DNA from: Acanthamoeba lenticulata
Taxonomy: Eukaryota > Discosea > Longamoebia > Acanthamoebidae
Reading direction: 5' to 3'
Length of the DNA: 64,000 nt
NCBI GenBank assembly: GCA_002179805.1
Contig: NAVB01000111.1
Span: 19,739 to 83,738, forward strand
Position 1 is the first letter of the stretch, and each line of letters starts with the position of its first letter. This document shows, piece after piece, positions 23,112 to 31,546 of the stretch. Position numbers and translations under genes: made by a program. The notes under the pieces are model-generated. The model did not search any database. It saw nothing but the letters and a program-made list of their open reading frames with translations, and was not told where the DNA came from.

Positions 23112-26100
23112 ATGAGCAAACGCTACAGCAAGCTCGTCATCCTCCAAGACGGTCGAAACTTCGACAGCTGGGATGGATACATTCGATCCGAGTGCACGAT
23201 CCAAGGCGTGTGGACAATCATCACCGGTCATGAACCGAGACCTCTTCCTCATCCCAAGGCACCATCGACGGGCATCCCCGCGACGAGAGCCAAGCCAAGC
23301 CCAACAGCGTCAAAGACGGGACCACCCGCTGCGACAAGCGAACAAGAGGCAAAAGAGGAGGAAGACAGGGACTTCAAGGAGGATCTGCAACCAAAGCAGG
23401 CAAAGGACAAGAGCATTCACAGCGATGACGAACAACTCGCTGAGCTCGACACCTCTCTGCTCTACGACAGCGACGACGAGGACGAAGTCAAAATCCACCC
23501 GAGGCTCGTCAGTCCGGCAGGAGTAATCCTGTCGGACCACTCGTCAAGTACCTCCTCACAGCTCCCTGGTGACGTCCTGAACGTCACCACCAAATTCGTC
23601 GGAGGGACCAGCCCCTTCGCCGACGACAAGGAGCGCAAGAAGAGGAAGAAGAAGATCAAGAAGTGGGACAAGAGAGCGCGGTGTGCTCTTGGCATCATCC
23701 TACGCTCTCTCCATCCCTCTCTGCTGCCCTACGTGGGGTCAGAAACGAACCCTCGCAAGGTGTACCTGGCGCTCTACAAGCGTTACAGGCCACTCACGCC
23801 GGGCTACCGCTTCCTTCTCTTCAAGCAGCTCATCGCGCTGAAGATGACCGGCCAGGACAGCGTCCACGCCTACATCGACAAGGCCACCGGCATCGCAGCA
23901 AAGCTACGCGCCAGCGGCGTCAACTTCGACGACACACTGGTCTCCCTGTGCATCATCAACGGGCTCACGAGCGATTACCGTCAGCTCCAGTCTGCGATTA
24001 ACACCGCAGGCGACCACATGCTGAACCTGGAGTGGCTCATCCAGTCCATCCTCCAGGAAGAAGCCACTATCAACAACGCCAAGGGCCAGGCCAAGCCCGA
24101 GTCGCAGCCGAACTTCGCTCTCACAAGCGAGGCTCACAACCACAAGAGTGGTAGAGGGAAGCAGGGCCAGAACAACAGCAATTCGACTCCGAAGGGCGAC
24201 CAGGGCGGTAGGGCGACTCCGGACGGGCCTGGGAAGACGTACTGCAGCCACTGCTACCGCACCAACCACACCGTCGATCAGTGCTGGACTCTTCACGGTC
24301 GCCCGCCTCGACCGGCCAAGAAGAAGACAACGACAACAGCCAACGTAGCGTCGACCACCGAGAGCGCGTCCGTCGCCAGAGTCATCTCGGCCCTCAGCAT
24401 GGGCAGCTCGGCCAAGGACCAGCACAAGTGGCTCTGGGACACCGGCGCCACAGCGTCAATGACGCCGTGCAGAGAGAATCTGCGCAACCTGAGCCCACTC
24501 ACCGAACCCCTCAAGGTGAGGCTCGGCGACGGCAGCTGCATCGACGCAAGCGAGAAGGGAGAGCTGCACGTGAGCATCAGCATCGACGGCGTCGACCAGG
24601 ACCTGGTCTTCCCCGACGTGCTCCACGTGCCAAAGCTTGGCCAGAACCTACTCTCTGCGCACGCCATCCTCAGCCACGGCTACAGCTTCAAGGGCAACGA
24701 GAACGGGTTCCTGGTCTTCAACCAGGAGCACAAGCGGCCGCTCCTACTCGGCCAGACCAGGAACAAGCTCAGCTACGTGCCTCTGCGAGTCGACCGAGGA
24801 CACGTCCAGCACGTGGCGCTGACTCATAAGGTCACCCCCGCAATCGACGACAACAAAGACGCGGAACCGGCCAGCCACGACGAGCCCGCCTCAACCGACG
24901 AGAAGCCCAAAGTAGTGCTCTCGTTAGACGAGGCCCACGTCCGCTTCGGCCACATCAGCGAAGACAGACTCCGCCGCCTCATCGCCAATTCGGCCGATCT
25001 AGCGCTGGAGACCGGCAGCACACTGACTCAGTGTGTCGCCTGTCTCCAGGCAAAGGCCACGCGAGCGCCCGTGAGGAAGGGGCCAGCGCCTCGTTCAAGC
25101 GTGCCGGGCGAGAAGCTCCACGTCGATCTGGTCGAGATGCCCACTCCATCCCTCACCGGCCGAACCTGGTTCCTCACCGTTGTGGACGATGCAACCAGAT
25201 ATCGGTTCCATATACCGATCAAGTCGAAGGATGAGGCCAGCGTCAAGATGGGGGACCTCCTCCGAGGCCTTCCAAGCAACATGCGCGTCACCGTCGTCCA
25301 CTCTGACTGCGGGGGCGAGTTCATCGGCGAACCTTTCAGGCGCGTCCTTGCCGACCGAGGCATTCGACTCGAGACGACACCGCCCTACACGCCCGAGTAC
25401 AACGGCGTGGCGGAACGATCCAGGCGCACCGTCGAGGAGATGGTGAGGGCTATGCTGACGCACGCCAAACTACCTCGCATTCTTTGGGCAGAGGCTCTCC
25501 TCATGGCCACCGCGATCATCAATCGTGCGCCCACTAAGGCAAACAGTGGGGCCTCCCCGTACCAGCTATGGACCGGTAATAGACCGGCCATGGCTGGGTT
25601 CTACGAGTTCGGAGCACACTGCTATGTGCACGTGCCTCGAGCGCTGCGCAACAAGCTCGACAGCTCGGCCAGGCCGGCGCACTACATGGGGCCCACTCAG
25701 GCTGGCTCTCACCACCACGTGTGGTACCCCGGGACCAGAACGGTCACCAAGAGCAGGAGCATCACGTTCGTGGCTACTGCCAGCACCACCAACGCGCCAC
25801 TACACGCCGAGCCGGGCGAGCAGCAGCCAACCGACCCCATCAGTGCCACCGACACAGAGCCGGTGCCGAGCGACTGGTCACCCGTCGAGCGGCCTAGCTC
25901 ACCGACTCTCTCTCACAAGGGGGGGGGGAGCGAAACTGAGCCAGACACCAACGTGCCAGCCTCGTTCCTCTTTCCTGAGAGAGGAGTCGTGAACCAGACC
26001 GAGGGCAAGCAGTCGAGTCAACAACTGACCACGACAAAGTCAACGGCCACGGCGACAAACACGAGGCAGAGCAAGAGAGAGCGAAAGGCAAGAGTGCGCT

Positions 26101-27788
26101 ACATCGAAGTGTGCCTGGCACACGTCATGGCTGCCATCGAAGAGCTGCCTGCCACGCCCACGTCCGTGGCCGAGGCCCTCGAGTCACCTCAAGGACCACA
26201 CTGGCTACGCGCCATTTACGAGGAGCTCGAGGCCCTGCACAAGAACGGGACGATGTACCTCACCGATCTCCCGCGCAACAAGAGAGTGTTGGGGACCAAG
26301 ATCGTCCTCAAGCTCAAGACGCTCGCCGACGGTCGACCCGATCGCTACAAAGCTCGAGTGGTCGTCCTCGGCTACCGCCAGCGCTTCGGCGAGGACTACT
26401 TCAACACCTACGCACCAGTCCTTCGCTACGAGAGTTTACGCCTCCTCCTTGCCTTTGCCGTACTGCACGACTTAGAGATTCACCAGATGGATGTCGAGGG
26501 CGCCTTCCTACAGGCCGACCTCGAGGAGGAGATCTACGTCCGTCCACCAGAGGGGTTCGCTGACGCCCAACACCCACACAAGGTGTGGAGACTCGTAAAG
26601 AGTCTCTATGGGCTCAAGCAGGCCCCGATGGTGTGGAATAAGAAGATCGACGGTGTCCTTCGTCACAATAACTACGAGCCGCTTCGCGCCGACGCCTGTG
26701 TCTACGTCAAGTGGCGAGGGGACCAGGTGGCAATCGTCGCACTCTTTGTCGACGACACCATCCTGATCTGCCACGCCTCACTACTCGAGGAGACGAAGAC
26801 GGTCCTCAAACAGGCCTTCCCGATGAAGGATCTCGGCGAACCCTCTTCGGTCCTGGGAATGGAATTCCTCAGGGACCGAGAGAAGGGACTCCTGAGCCTG
26901 CGACAGAGCGGACACATCGGCGGCATCATCAAGCGAGCCGGCCTTGAGCAGTGCAAGCCGAGTCCCACTCCGGCCGTTGAGGGGCTCAAGCTCGAGCAAC
27001 TCGAGAGCACTCCAGCCGACTACGCCGACAAGCCGTATCCCCAGCTTGTTGGCGCTCTACTCTACGTGGCGTGCACGACGAGGTGGGACATCGCCTACGC
27101 CGTTGCCTACCTCTGCCGGTTCAACCGGGCCTGGGGCAAGGAGCACTGGCAGGCGCTCAAGCGTGTGGTGCGTTACCTACACGGAACGCGCCACTACGCC
27201 ATTACCTACTCCAGGAAGGGAGTCAGCGAGCTGTGCAAGAAGCCCGTGGGCTATTCCGACGCCGACTGGGCCGGCGACACAAGCGACCGCAAGAGCATCT
27301 CGGGCTCAATCTTCCTCATGGCTGGAGGGCCAATCAGCTGGGCCTCGAAGAAGCAGAAGAGCGTGTCAGTCTCGTCCTGCGAGGCTGAGCTACTCGCGCT
27401 CTCCCAGACGACGCTTCAAGCCCTGTACCTGCGACGCTTCTACCAGCCTCTTCGCTTGCCAACGAACGAACCAACGCTCATCTTCACCGACAGTCAGAGT
27501 GCGATGGCCGTCAATTCCAGAGAAGAGAAGAGAGCCTTCCACGCCCGCCTCAAGCACCTCGACGTGCGAGCCCTTCAGATCGCCGACTCGACCGAGAAGG
27601 GGGAGGTGTCCCTCTGCTACTGTCCAACAGGCGAGATGATAGCCGACATCCTCACCAAAGGGTTGGCCACAGCCAAGTTCGAGAGTGTGCTGGACCTGGT
27701 CGGGCCAAACTGGACGCCACCGTCGACCACTCAAGGAAGGGTGTTGGCAGTGAGCGGACCGACGGTGACGAAGAAGGTGACTTCCTAG
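23112..27788 (+). CDS. Copia gag-pol polyprotein (intact, 1558 aa)
   Basis: ATG at 23112 follows a leader of only 72 bases. Gag: a UBN2/Ty1-copia capsid-like region (residues about 185-300, including ALYKRYRPLTPGYRFLLFKQ), then one CCHC knuckle CSHCYRTNHTVDQC (about 378). Protease: WLWDTGATASM with Asp443. Integrase: an HH-CC-type zinc region around HVRFGHISEDRL...CVACLQAK, then a DD35E core with Asp672, Asp732 and Glu768. Reverse transcriptase: MDVEGAFLQ (Asp1127) and FVDDT (Asp1214, Asp1215). RNase H: YSDADWAGD (Asp1383), SSCEAELLAL, TDSQSAM, and the terminal DILTKGL. No stop or frameshift between gag and pol, so ratio control must be by processing or splicing. The last codons run into the 3' LTR, ending VTKKVTS. 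A ten-G run at 25919-25928 lies in the linker between integrase and reverse transcriptase. Confidence 0.97.
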   Translation: MSKRYSKLVILQDGRNFDSWDGYIRSECTIQGVWTIITGHEPRPLPHPKAPSTGIPATRAKPSPTASKTGPPAATSEQEAKEEEDRDFKEDLQPKQAKDKSIHSDDEQLAELDTSLLYDSDDEDEVKIHPRLVSPAGVILSDHSSSTSSQLPGDVLNVTTKFVGGTSPFADDKERKKRKKKIKKWDKRARCALGIILRSLHPSLLPYVGSETNPRKVYLALYKRYRPLTPGYRFLLFKQLIALKMTGQDSVHAYIDKATGIAAKLRASGVNFDDTLVSLCIINGLTSDYRQLQSAINTAGDHMLNLEWLIQSILQEEATINNAKGQAKPESQPNFALTSEAHNHKSGRGKQGQNNSNSTPKGDQGGRATPDGPGKTYCSHCYRTNHTVDQCWTLHGRPPRPAKKKTTTTANVASTTESASVARVISALSMGSSAKDQHKWLWDTGATASMTPCRENLRNLSPLTEPLKVRLGDGSCIDASEKGELHVSISIDGVDQDLVFPDVLHVPKLGQNLLSAHAILSHGYSFKGNENGFLVFNQEHKRPLLLGQTRNKLSYVPLRVDRGHVQHVALTHKVTPAIDDNKDAEPASHDEPASTDEKPKVVLSLDEAHVRFGHISEDRLRRLIANSADLALETGSTLTQCVACLQAKATRAPVRKGPAPRSSVPGEKLHVDLVEMPTPSLTGRTWFLTVVDDATRYRFHIPIKSKDEASVKMGDLLRGLPSNMRVTVVHSDCGGEFIGEPFRRVLADRGIRLETTPPYTPEYNGVAERSRRTVEEMVRAMLTHAKLPRILWAEALLMATAIINRAPTKANSGASPYQLWTGNRPAMAGFYEFGAHCYVHVPRALRNKLDSSARPAHYMGPTQAGSHHHVWYPGTRTVTKSRSITFVATASTTNAPLHAEPGEQQPTDPISATDTEPVPSDWSPVERPSSPTLSHKGGGSETEPDTNVPASFLFPERGVVNQTEGKQSSQQLTTTKSTATATNTRQSKRERKARVRYIEVCLAHVMAAIEELPATPTSVAEALESPQGPHWLRAIYEELEALHKNGTMYLTDLPRNKRVLGTKIVLKLKTLADGRPDRYKARVVVLGYRQRFGEDYFNTYAPVLRYESLRLLLAFAVLHDLEIHQMDVEGAFLQADLEEEIYVRPPEGFADAQHPHKVWRLVKSLYGLKQAPMVWNKKIDGVLRHNNYEPLRADACVYVKWRGDQVAIVALFVDDTILICHASLLEETKTVLKQAFPMKDLGEPSSVLGMEFLRDREKGLLSLRQSGHIGGIIKRAGLEQCKPSPTPAVEGLKLEQLESTPADYADKPYPQLVGALLYVACTTRWDIAYAVAYLCRFNRAWGKEHWQALKRVVRYLHGTRHYAITYSRKGVSELCKKPVGYSDADWAGDTSDRKSISGSIFLMAGGPISWASKKQKSVSVSSCEAELLALSQTTLQALYLRRFYQPLRLPTNEPTLIFTDSQSAMAVNSREEKRAFHARLKHLDVRALQIADSTEKGEVSLCYCPTGEMIADILTKGLATAKFESVLDLVGPNWTPPSTTQGRVLAVSGPTVTKKVTS
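27733..27741 (+). other. Polypurine tract of the Copia element
   Basis: AAGGAAGGG directly abuts the TG of the 3' LTR, the expected position of the plus-strand DNA primer. It also lies within the pol reading frame. Confidence 0.75.
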
Positions 27789-27979
27789 TGACCGACACTA
27801 GGAAGTGCACCTCCCACCAACGACAAGGGTCCGCCCTGGCGACAACCAATCATGCGCATTCATTTTATGTTAAAAAGGGAGAAAATCCCTATTCATTCTT
27901 CTTCATCGAATAAACACACCGTTCACACACACCCGACTGCCGCTGTCCCGTCCGCATCCGTTGGAAGTCCGGTCCAACA
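27742..27979 (+). repeat. 3' long terminal repeat (238 bp)
   Basis: Same sequence as 22802-23039 by eye. It holds the pol stop codon (27786-27788), AATAAA at 27909-27914, and an ATG at 27852 that opens a frame running through the LTR edge into the GH16 coding sequence. Confidence 0.95.
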
Positions 27980-29599
27980 GGCCCTGGTCGTAGCGGCGCT
28001 ATTCACCCCCTCCGTGGAGGGCGCCTACACGCTCAAGTACAAGTATGCGGGCTACAACTTCTTCGACGGCTTCGACTTCTGGACCTATGACGACCCCACG
28101 CACGGCTACGTCAACTACGTCGACCGCAACACGGCTCAGTGTACGTTTTCCCTTCACGCTCGAGCGCAGGCCCCTTCCTCCTCTCCTCACGAGGCACATG
28201 TGGTCGCGACCACGTGCAGCCCAGGGCTACATCTCTGCCGGTCCGTACAACGTCTACATCGGTGCCGACCACAACAACGTGGCCAGCGGGCGCGGTCGCT
28301 CGTCCGTGCGGTTGAGCTCGAAGGCCACCTTTTCCGACGGCCTCGTCATCGCCGACCTGACGCACATGCCCGAGGGCTGCGGTGCGGGCCTCCTCCCCCG
28401 TTGCGCCTCGGGCGACGGAAAACTCACCGGAGGAGCGGGCCGACAGGCACCTGGCCGGCCTTCTGGTTGGTGGGCCCCAACTGGCCCAATGGCGGTGAGA
28501 TTGACATCATCGAGGGCGTCAACACCAACAACGCTGACCTGGTTCGTCCTCCCTCTTGGGGGGGCTGCTGATCAACGGTGGTTGGTGTTGTTTTAGTTTT
28601 TGCGTTTCTTTATGATTTATTTTATTGTGAATATTTTTAATATTATTGTTGGTTTTGGGTCCCACTAGACCACCCTGCACACGAGCCAGGGCTGCGACAT
28701 GAGCGGCGAGGACCGCAGCTCCTTCACCGGCAACATGATCTCCTCCAACTGCTGGGTCAACGCCCCCGGCCAGGGCACCAACCAGGTGAGGCTGGCTTGG
28801 CCCTCACTAGCTAGTCGGTGTCTTGCGTGTGCTCACCAACGTGGCACGGGCCGTGTCGGATGCGGGGCACAGGGCTGCAGCATCCAGAACTACGCCGGAA
28901 GCTACGGCGTGCCGTTCAACCAAGCTGGTGGCGGCGTTTACGTCGCTGGTGCGTGTTGTTGTTGTCTTCACGACACGACAAGCTTGACATTCCAACCGTT
29001 GTGTTATTTATTAGCTAACACAACCGACCAATTAGAATTCGGCCACGGCTGGCCCATCAAGGTCTGGTTCTTCCCTCGCAACAACATCCCCGCCGACATC
29101 AAGTCCGGCAACCCCGTACCCACCAACTGGGGCAAGTACGTGCCCCCAGTGCATTTTTATTTAATATTAACTTAATATTATTTTGCGCAAAATGCTCATG
29201 CGCGTGAGTGGTGGACCATCCTGCGAAGGCCTTATGCGCAGTTCAACATCGGCGACAACTGCCCGGCGCGTCACTTCTACGACATGCAGATCATCATCAA
29301 CCTCACATTCTGTGGTGACTGGGCCGGTACCGTTGCTTGAACTCGAGTTGAGCCAAATGAGGGGGAAGGATCACTGAGAAGGGTCTTCCTCCTCTCCTCG
29401 GGACAGGCTCGGTGTTTGGTTCGACCTGCGGACAGTACGGCTCTTGCAACAACTTTGTGCAGTACAACCCCAAACAGTTTGCGGACGCCTACTGGTACGC
29501 AGTTCCAATCATATCAAACCAATAGCGTGGTTTGAGTCTGACGCTGGGGCGGCCTGCAGGATCTTCAACTCGATCTCGGTTTATCAGTACCAGTTCTGA
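27852..29599 (+). CDS. GH16 endo-beta-1,3(4)-glucanase-like hydrolase, with possible LTR-derived start
   Basis: Host-derived coding resumes after the 3' LTR with [20 protein letters not shown], half a signal peptide and then the mature enzyme. Eight introns are all in phase; exons end or start at 28140/28220, 28381/28447, 28541/28669, 28785/28873, 28948/29036, 29135/29229, 29326/29407 and 29494/29560, with TGA at 29597-29599. GH16 motifs follow in order: [57 protein letters not shown] with IIEGVN (the E-x-D-x-x-E catalytic box, both Glu present), [28 protein letters not shown], and [10 protein letters not shown]. Length and fold order match fungal-type GH16 enzymes acting on laminarin or wall glucans. 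The native ATG lies 5 kb upstream. An in-frame ATG in the LTR (27852) could make a form with about 42 extra residues. Secretion of that form is doubtful. Confidence 0.85.
27980..27984. repeat. Target site duplication, right copy (GGCCC)
   Basis: It matches 22797-22801 and marks the exact integration point between codons for A and L in the GH16 signal peptide. Confidence 0.9.
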
Positions 29600-29975
29600 G
29601 CCCACCAAGCAGGCTGATGTGCTGGGTGGCTGCAACAAGAGATTGTGTTTTCCTTTCAACGCATTTTCTTTTTTTTTCTCTTTTGCTTCAAACAGACCCA
29701 ATCAATATTCCACAGTGACGCTGGTGCGTTACTGTGGGTGCTTGACAACGGGTAACGCTTGTTAGGTGAACCCTCGTAACTCCCTGCCTGTTAGGTGCGA
29801 TTCATTTGGTACTTGGGCTACACCGTCGCGGTGGACGACCTGACGCGTTGGTCCTTCTTCCTTTTTTTCTTTCGCTCGTCACTCCGCCCCTACCTGCAGC
29901 TGTCCGACGACCAACAAAAAAGGAAGACCAAAGAAGTGTGACAAGCGCAAAAACGACCTTTTCTATTCTCTGTGA
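29600..29975. other. Intergenic region between GH16 and the desaturase gene
   Basis: About 375 bp, with a T-rich stretch (29660-29690) that may be GH16 3' UTR and C/T-rich tracts near 29850-29890. No exon could be supported. It should carry the GH16 terminator and the desaturase promoter. Confidence 0.45.
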
Positions 29976-31386
29976 ATGGAATCACTCGCCATTACTTCAC
30001 GCCTTGCGGCGGACGATGAATCGTGCCAACACATCAATGCAAGAACCGCGACACAAGGGCGTGCGGCCACAGATCTTGGACTCATCAATCAAAATTGCGA
30101 TCCTGCGATTTCGACCAGACGGCCATCTACAAGCATCGATCTGACGCTGGCGCTGCCCTCCATGTCGCAGACCGTCCCAGAGGAGGGCCAGGAGTCCTCT
30201 GACGAGGGCGAGGACCGCTCCTCAGCCACAGACGTGGCTTGTGTGACTGAAGCAAAGACAGCAACGCCGGCCTGGAAGACACGGTCGCTGCAGCGCAAGC
30301 AGAAGGCGGCCTACCTGGCCGCGCAGTACCCGCCTGCCAAGCAGCGGCTGGACAAGGCCACCTCGTTCATCTACGGCTTCGTCATGCTGCGCCTCTTCTA
30401 CAACCTCCTCTCCTCGCTCTCCTCGGTCAGTTCCCTGGCCGTGATGCTCGCCTCCTTTGTGCTCGCCGCCCTCTGGGCCGACTTCGTGTCGGGCATGCTC
30501 CACTGGGCCTGCGACACCTACGGCTCCGTCAACACGCCCGTCGTCGGCAAGCTCCTCGTTCGGTACTTCCCCTATCATCTTGATCCTCCTCATCTTTTTA
30601 TGGCATTTAACATTCTTTTTCAACAATTCAAGATCGTTCCGCGAGCACCACATCGACCCGATGGCCATCACGCGCCACCCGTTCTTTGAGACCAACGGGA
30701 ACTCCATCCTCGCGACGCTGCCCATGGCCGTGGCGCTGGCCTTCCACCCGCCCACGGCCGCGTCGGGCACCTTCTACTACGCGCTTCTCTGCTTCCTCAC
30801 CAGCACCACCCTCCTCCTTTCCTTCACCAACCAGGTAACCTTCTCGTCCTCTCTCTTCTCTCGACGTGTGTGTCCTTTCGTCAGTTTTTTTATATTTATT
30901 GTGTTTTAATTTAATTTTGTATTCCACAGATTCACAAGTGGGCGCACTCGCACGAGCCGCCTCGGGCCATCCGTTTGCTGCAGAAGATGGGCGTCATCCT
31001 GGAGAGCAGGTACACTTTATTTATAAAAATGCCATTCATTTTATTTTATATTATTTTATTTGTGCCTTTTGCGTTTTTTGAGGCTCGTGTCTGACTCTTG
31101 TCTGATGCTGCAGAGCACACCAGAAGCACCACTTCAACCCCTACGACCGGGACTACTGCATCACGACGGGATGGCTCAACCCGGTCCTCGAGAAGCTGGG
31201 CTACTGGCGCGCCATCGAGCAGCTCATCGAGCGCTTCACCGGCGCTGTGGTACGCCCCATCCCCGCCCTCATCTCCATCTCTCTCTCTTTCTTGGCGCTC
31301 ACATGGTCCTCATGGACGCGTGCGCGCAGCCACGAAAAGACGACCAAAACTGGGCGCAGCCGGGCGCGGCTCCCAAGCTCGAGTAG
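29976..31386 (+). CDS. PEDS1: Plasmanylethanolamine desaturase (PEDS1/TMEM189, Kua family)
   Basis: Five exons: to 30560, 30633-30834, 30930-31009, 31114-31249 and 31330-31386, all in phase. The first in-frame ATG is 29976; a second (30162, MSQTVPEEGQESSDEG) is an equally plausible start. After a basic ladder KTRSLQRKQKAAYLAAQYPP, two hydrophobic segments precede DFVSGMLHWACDTYG. The His-rich di-iron ligands of the family follow: SFREHHIDPMAITRHPFFE-TNGN, IHKWAHSHE and HQKHHFNPYDRDYCITTGWL. The C-terminus is short and polar (PRKDDQNWAQPGAAPKLE). The enzyme puts the vinyl-ether double bond into ether lipids to form plasmalogens, using oxygen and cytochrome b5, in the ER membrane. The AT-rich introns at 30561-30632 and 31010-31113 are typical of this window. 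Assignment is strong because all His clusters are present. Confidence 0.92.
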
Positions 31387-31546
31387 GCCCGGGCTGGCGA
31401 GGCAAGGCTGGTCTGGAAAGCATTTTTTTGTTGGGGCTCACATGTTGTTGCGGGGCCATTGGTGGCCTTCCGAGCGGGAGGAAATGAAAAACACGACAAT
31501 GATGACGCTGTACATGCGTTCGGTGGTGGTGCATGGCATTCGCGAC

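Larger units (their letters stand above)
22802..27979 (+). mobile_element. Complete Ty1/copia LTR retrotransposon (Pseudoviridae-type), 5178 bp
   Basis: All hallmarks are visible: two 238-bp LTRs that look identical and end TGTTGG...CCAACA, a 5-bp target duplication GGCCC, a primer-binding site starting at the base after the 5' LTR, a single gag-pol reading frame of 1558 codons with intact catalytic residues, and a purine tract abutting the 3' LTR. Integrase precedes reverse transcriptase, which defines the copia order. No envelope-like frame exists. LTR identity and the uninterrupted frame imply recent insertion and probable activity. The element disrupts the signal-peptide exon of a GH16 gene in the same orientation. 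Confidence 0.97.

Noticed and set aside
22802..27979. Terminal inverted TGTTGG/CCAACA as a sign of a DNA transposon
   Set aside because: These are just the ends of each LTR; the coding content is reverse transcriptase-based with LTR structure.
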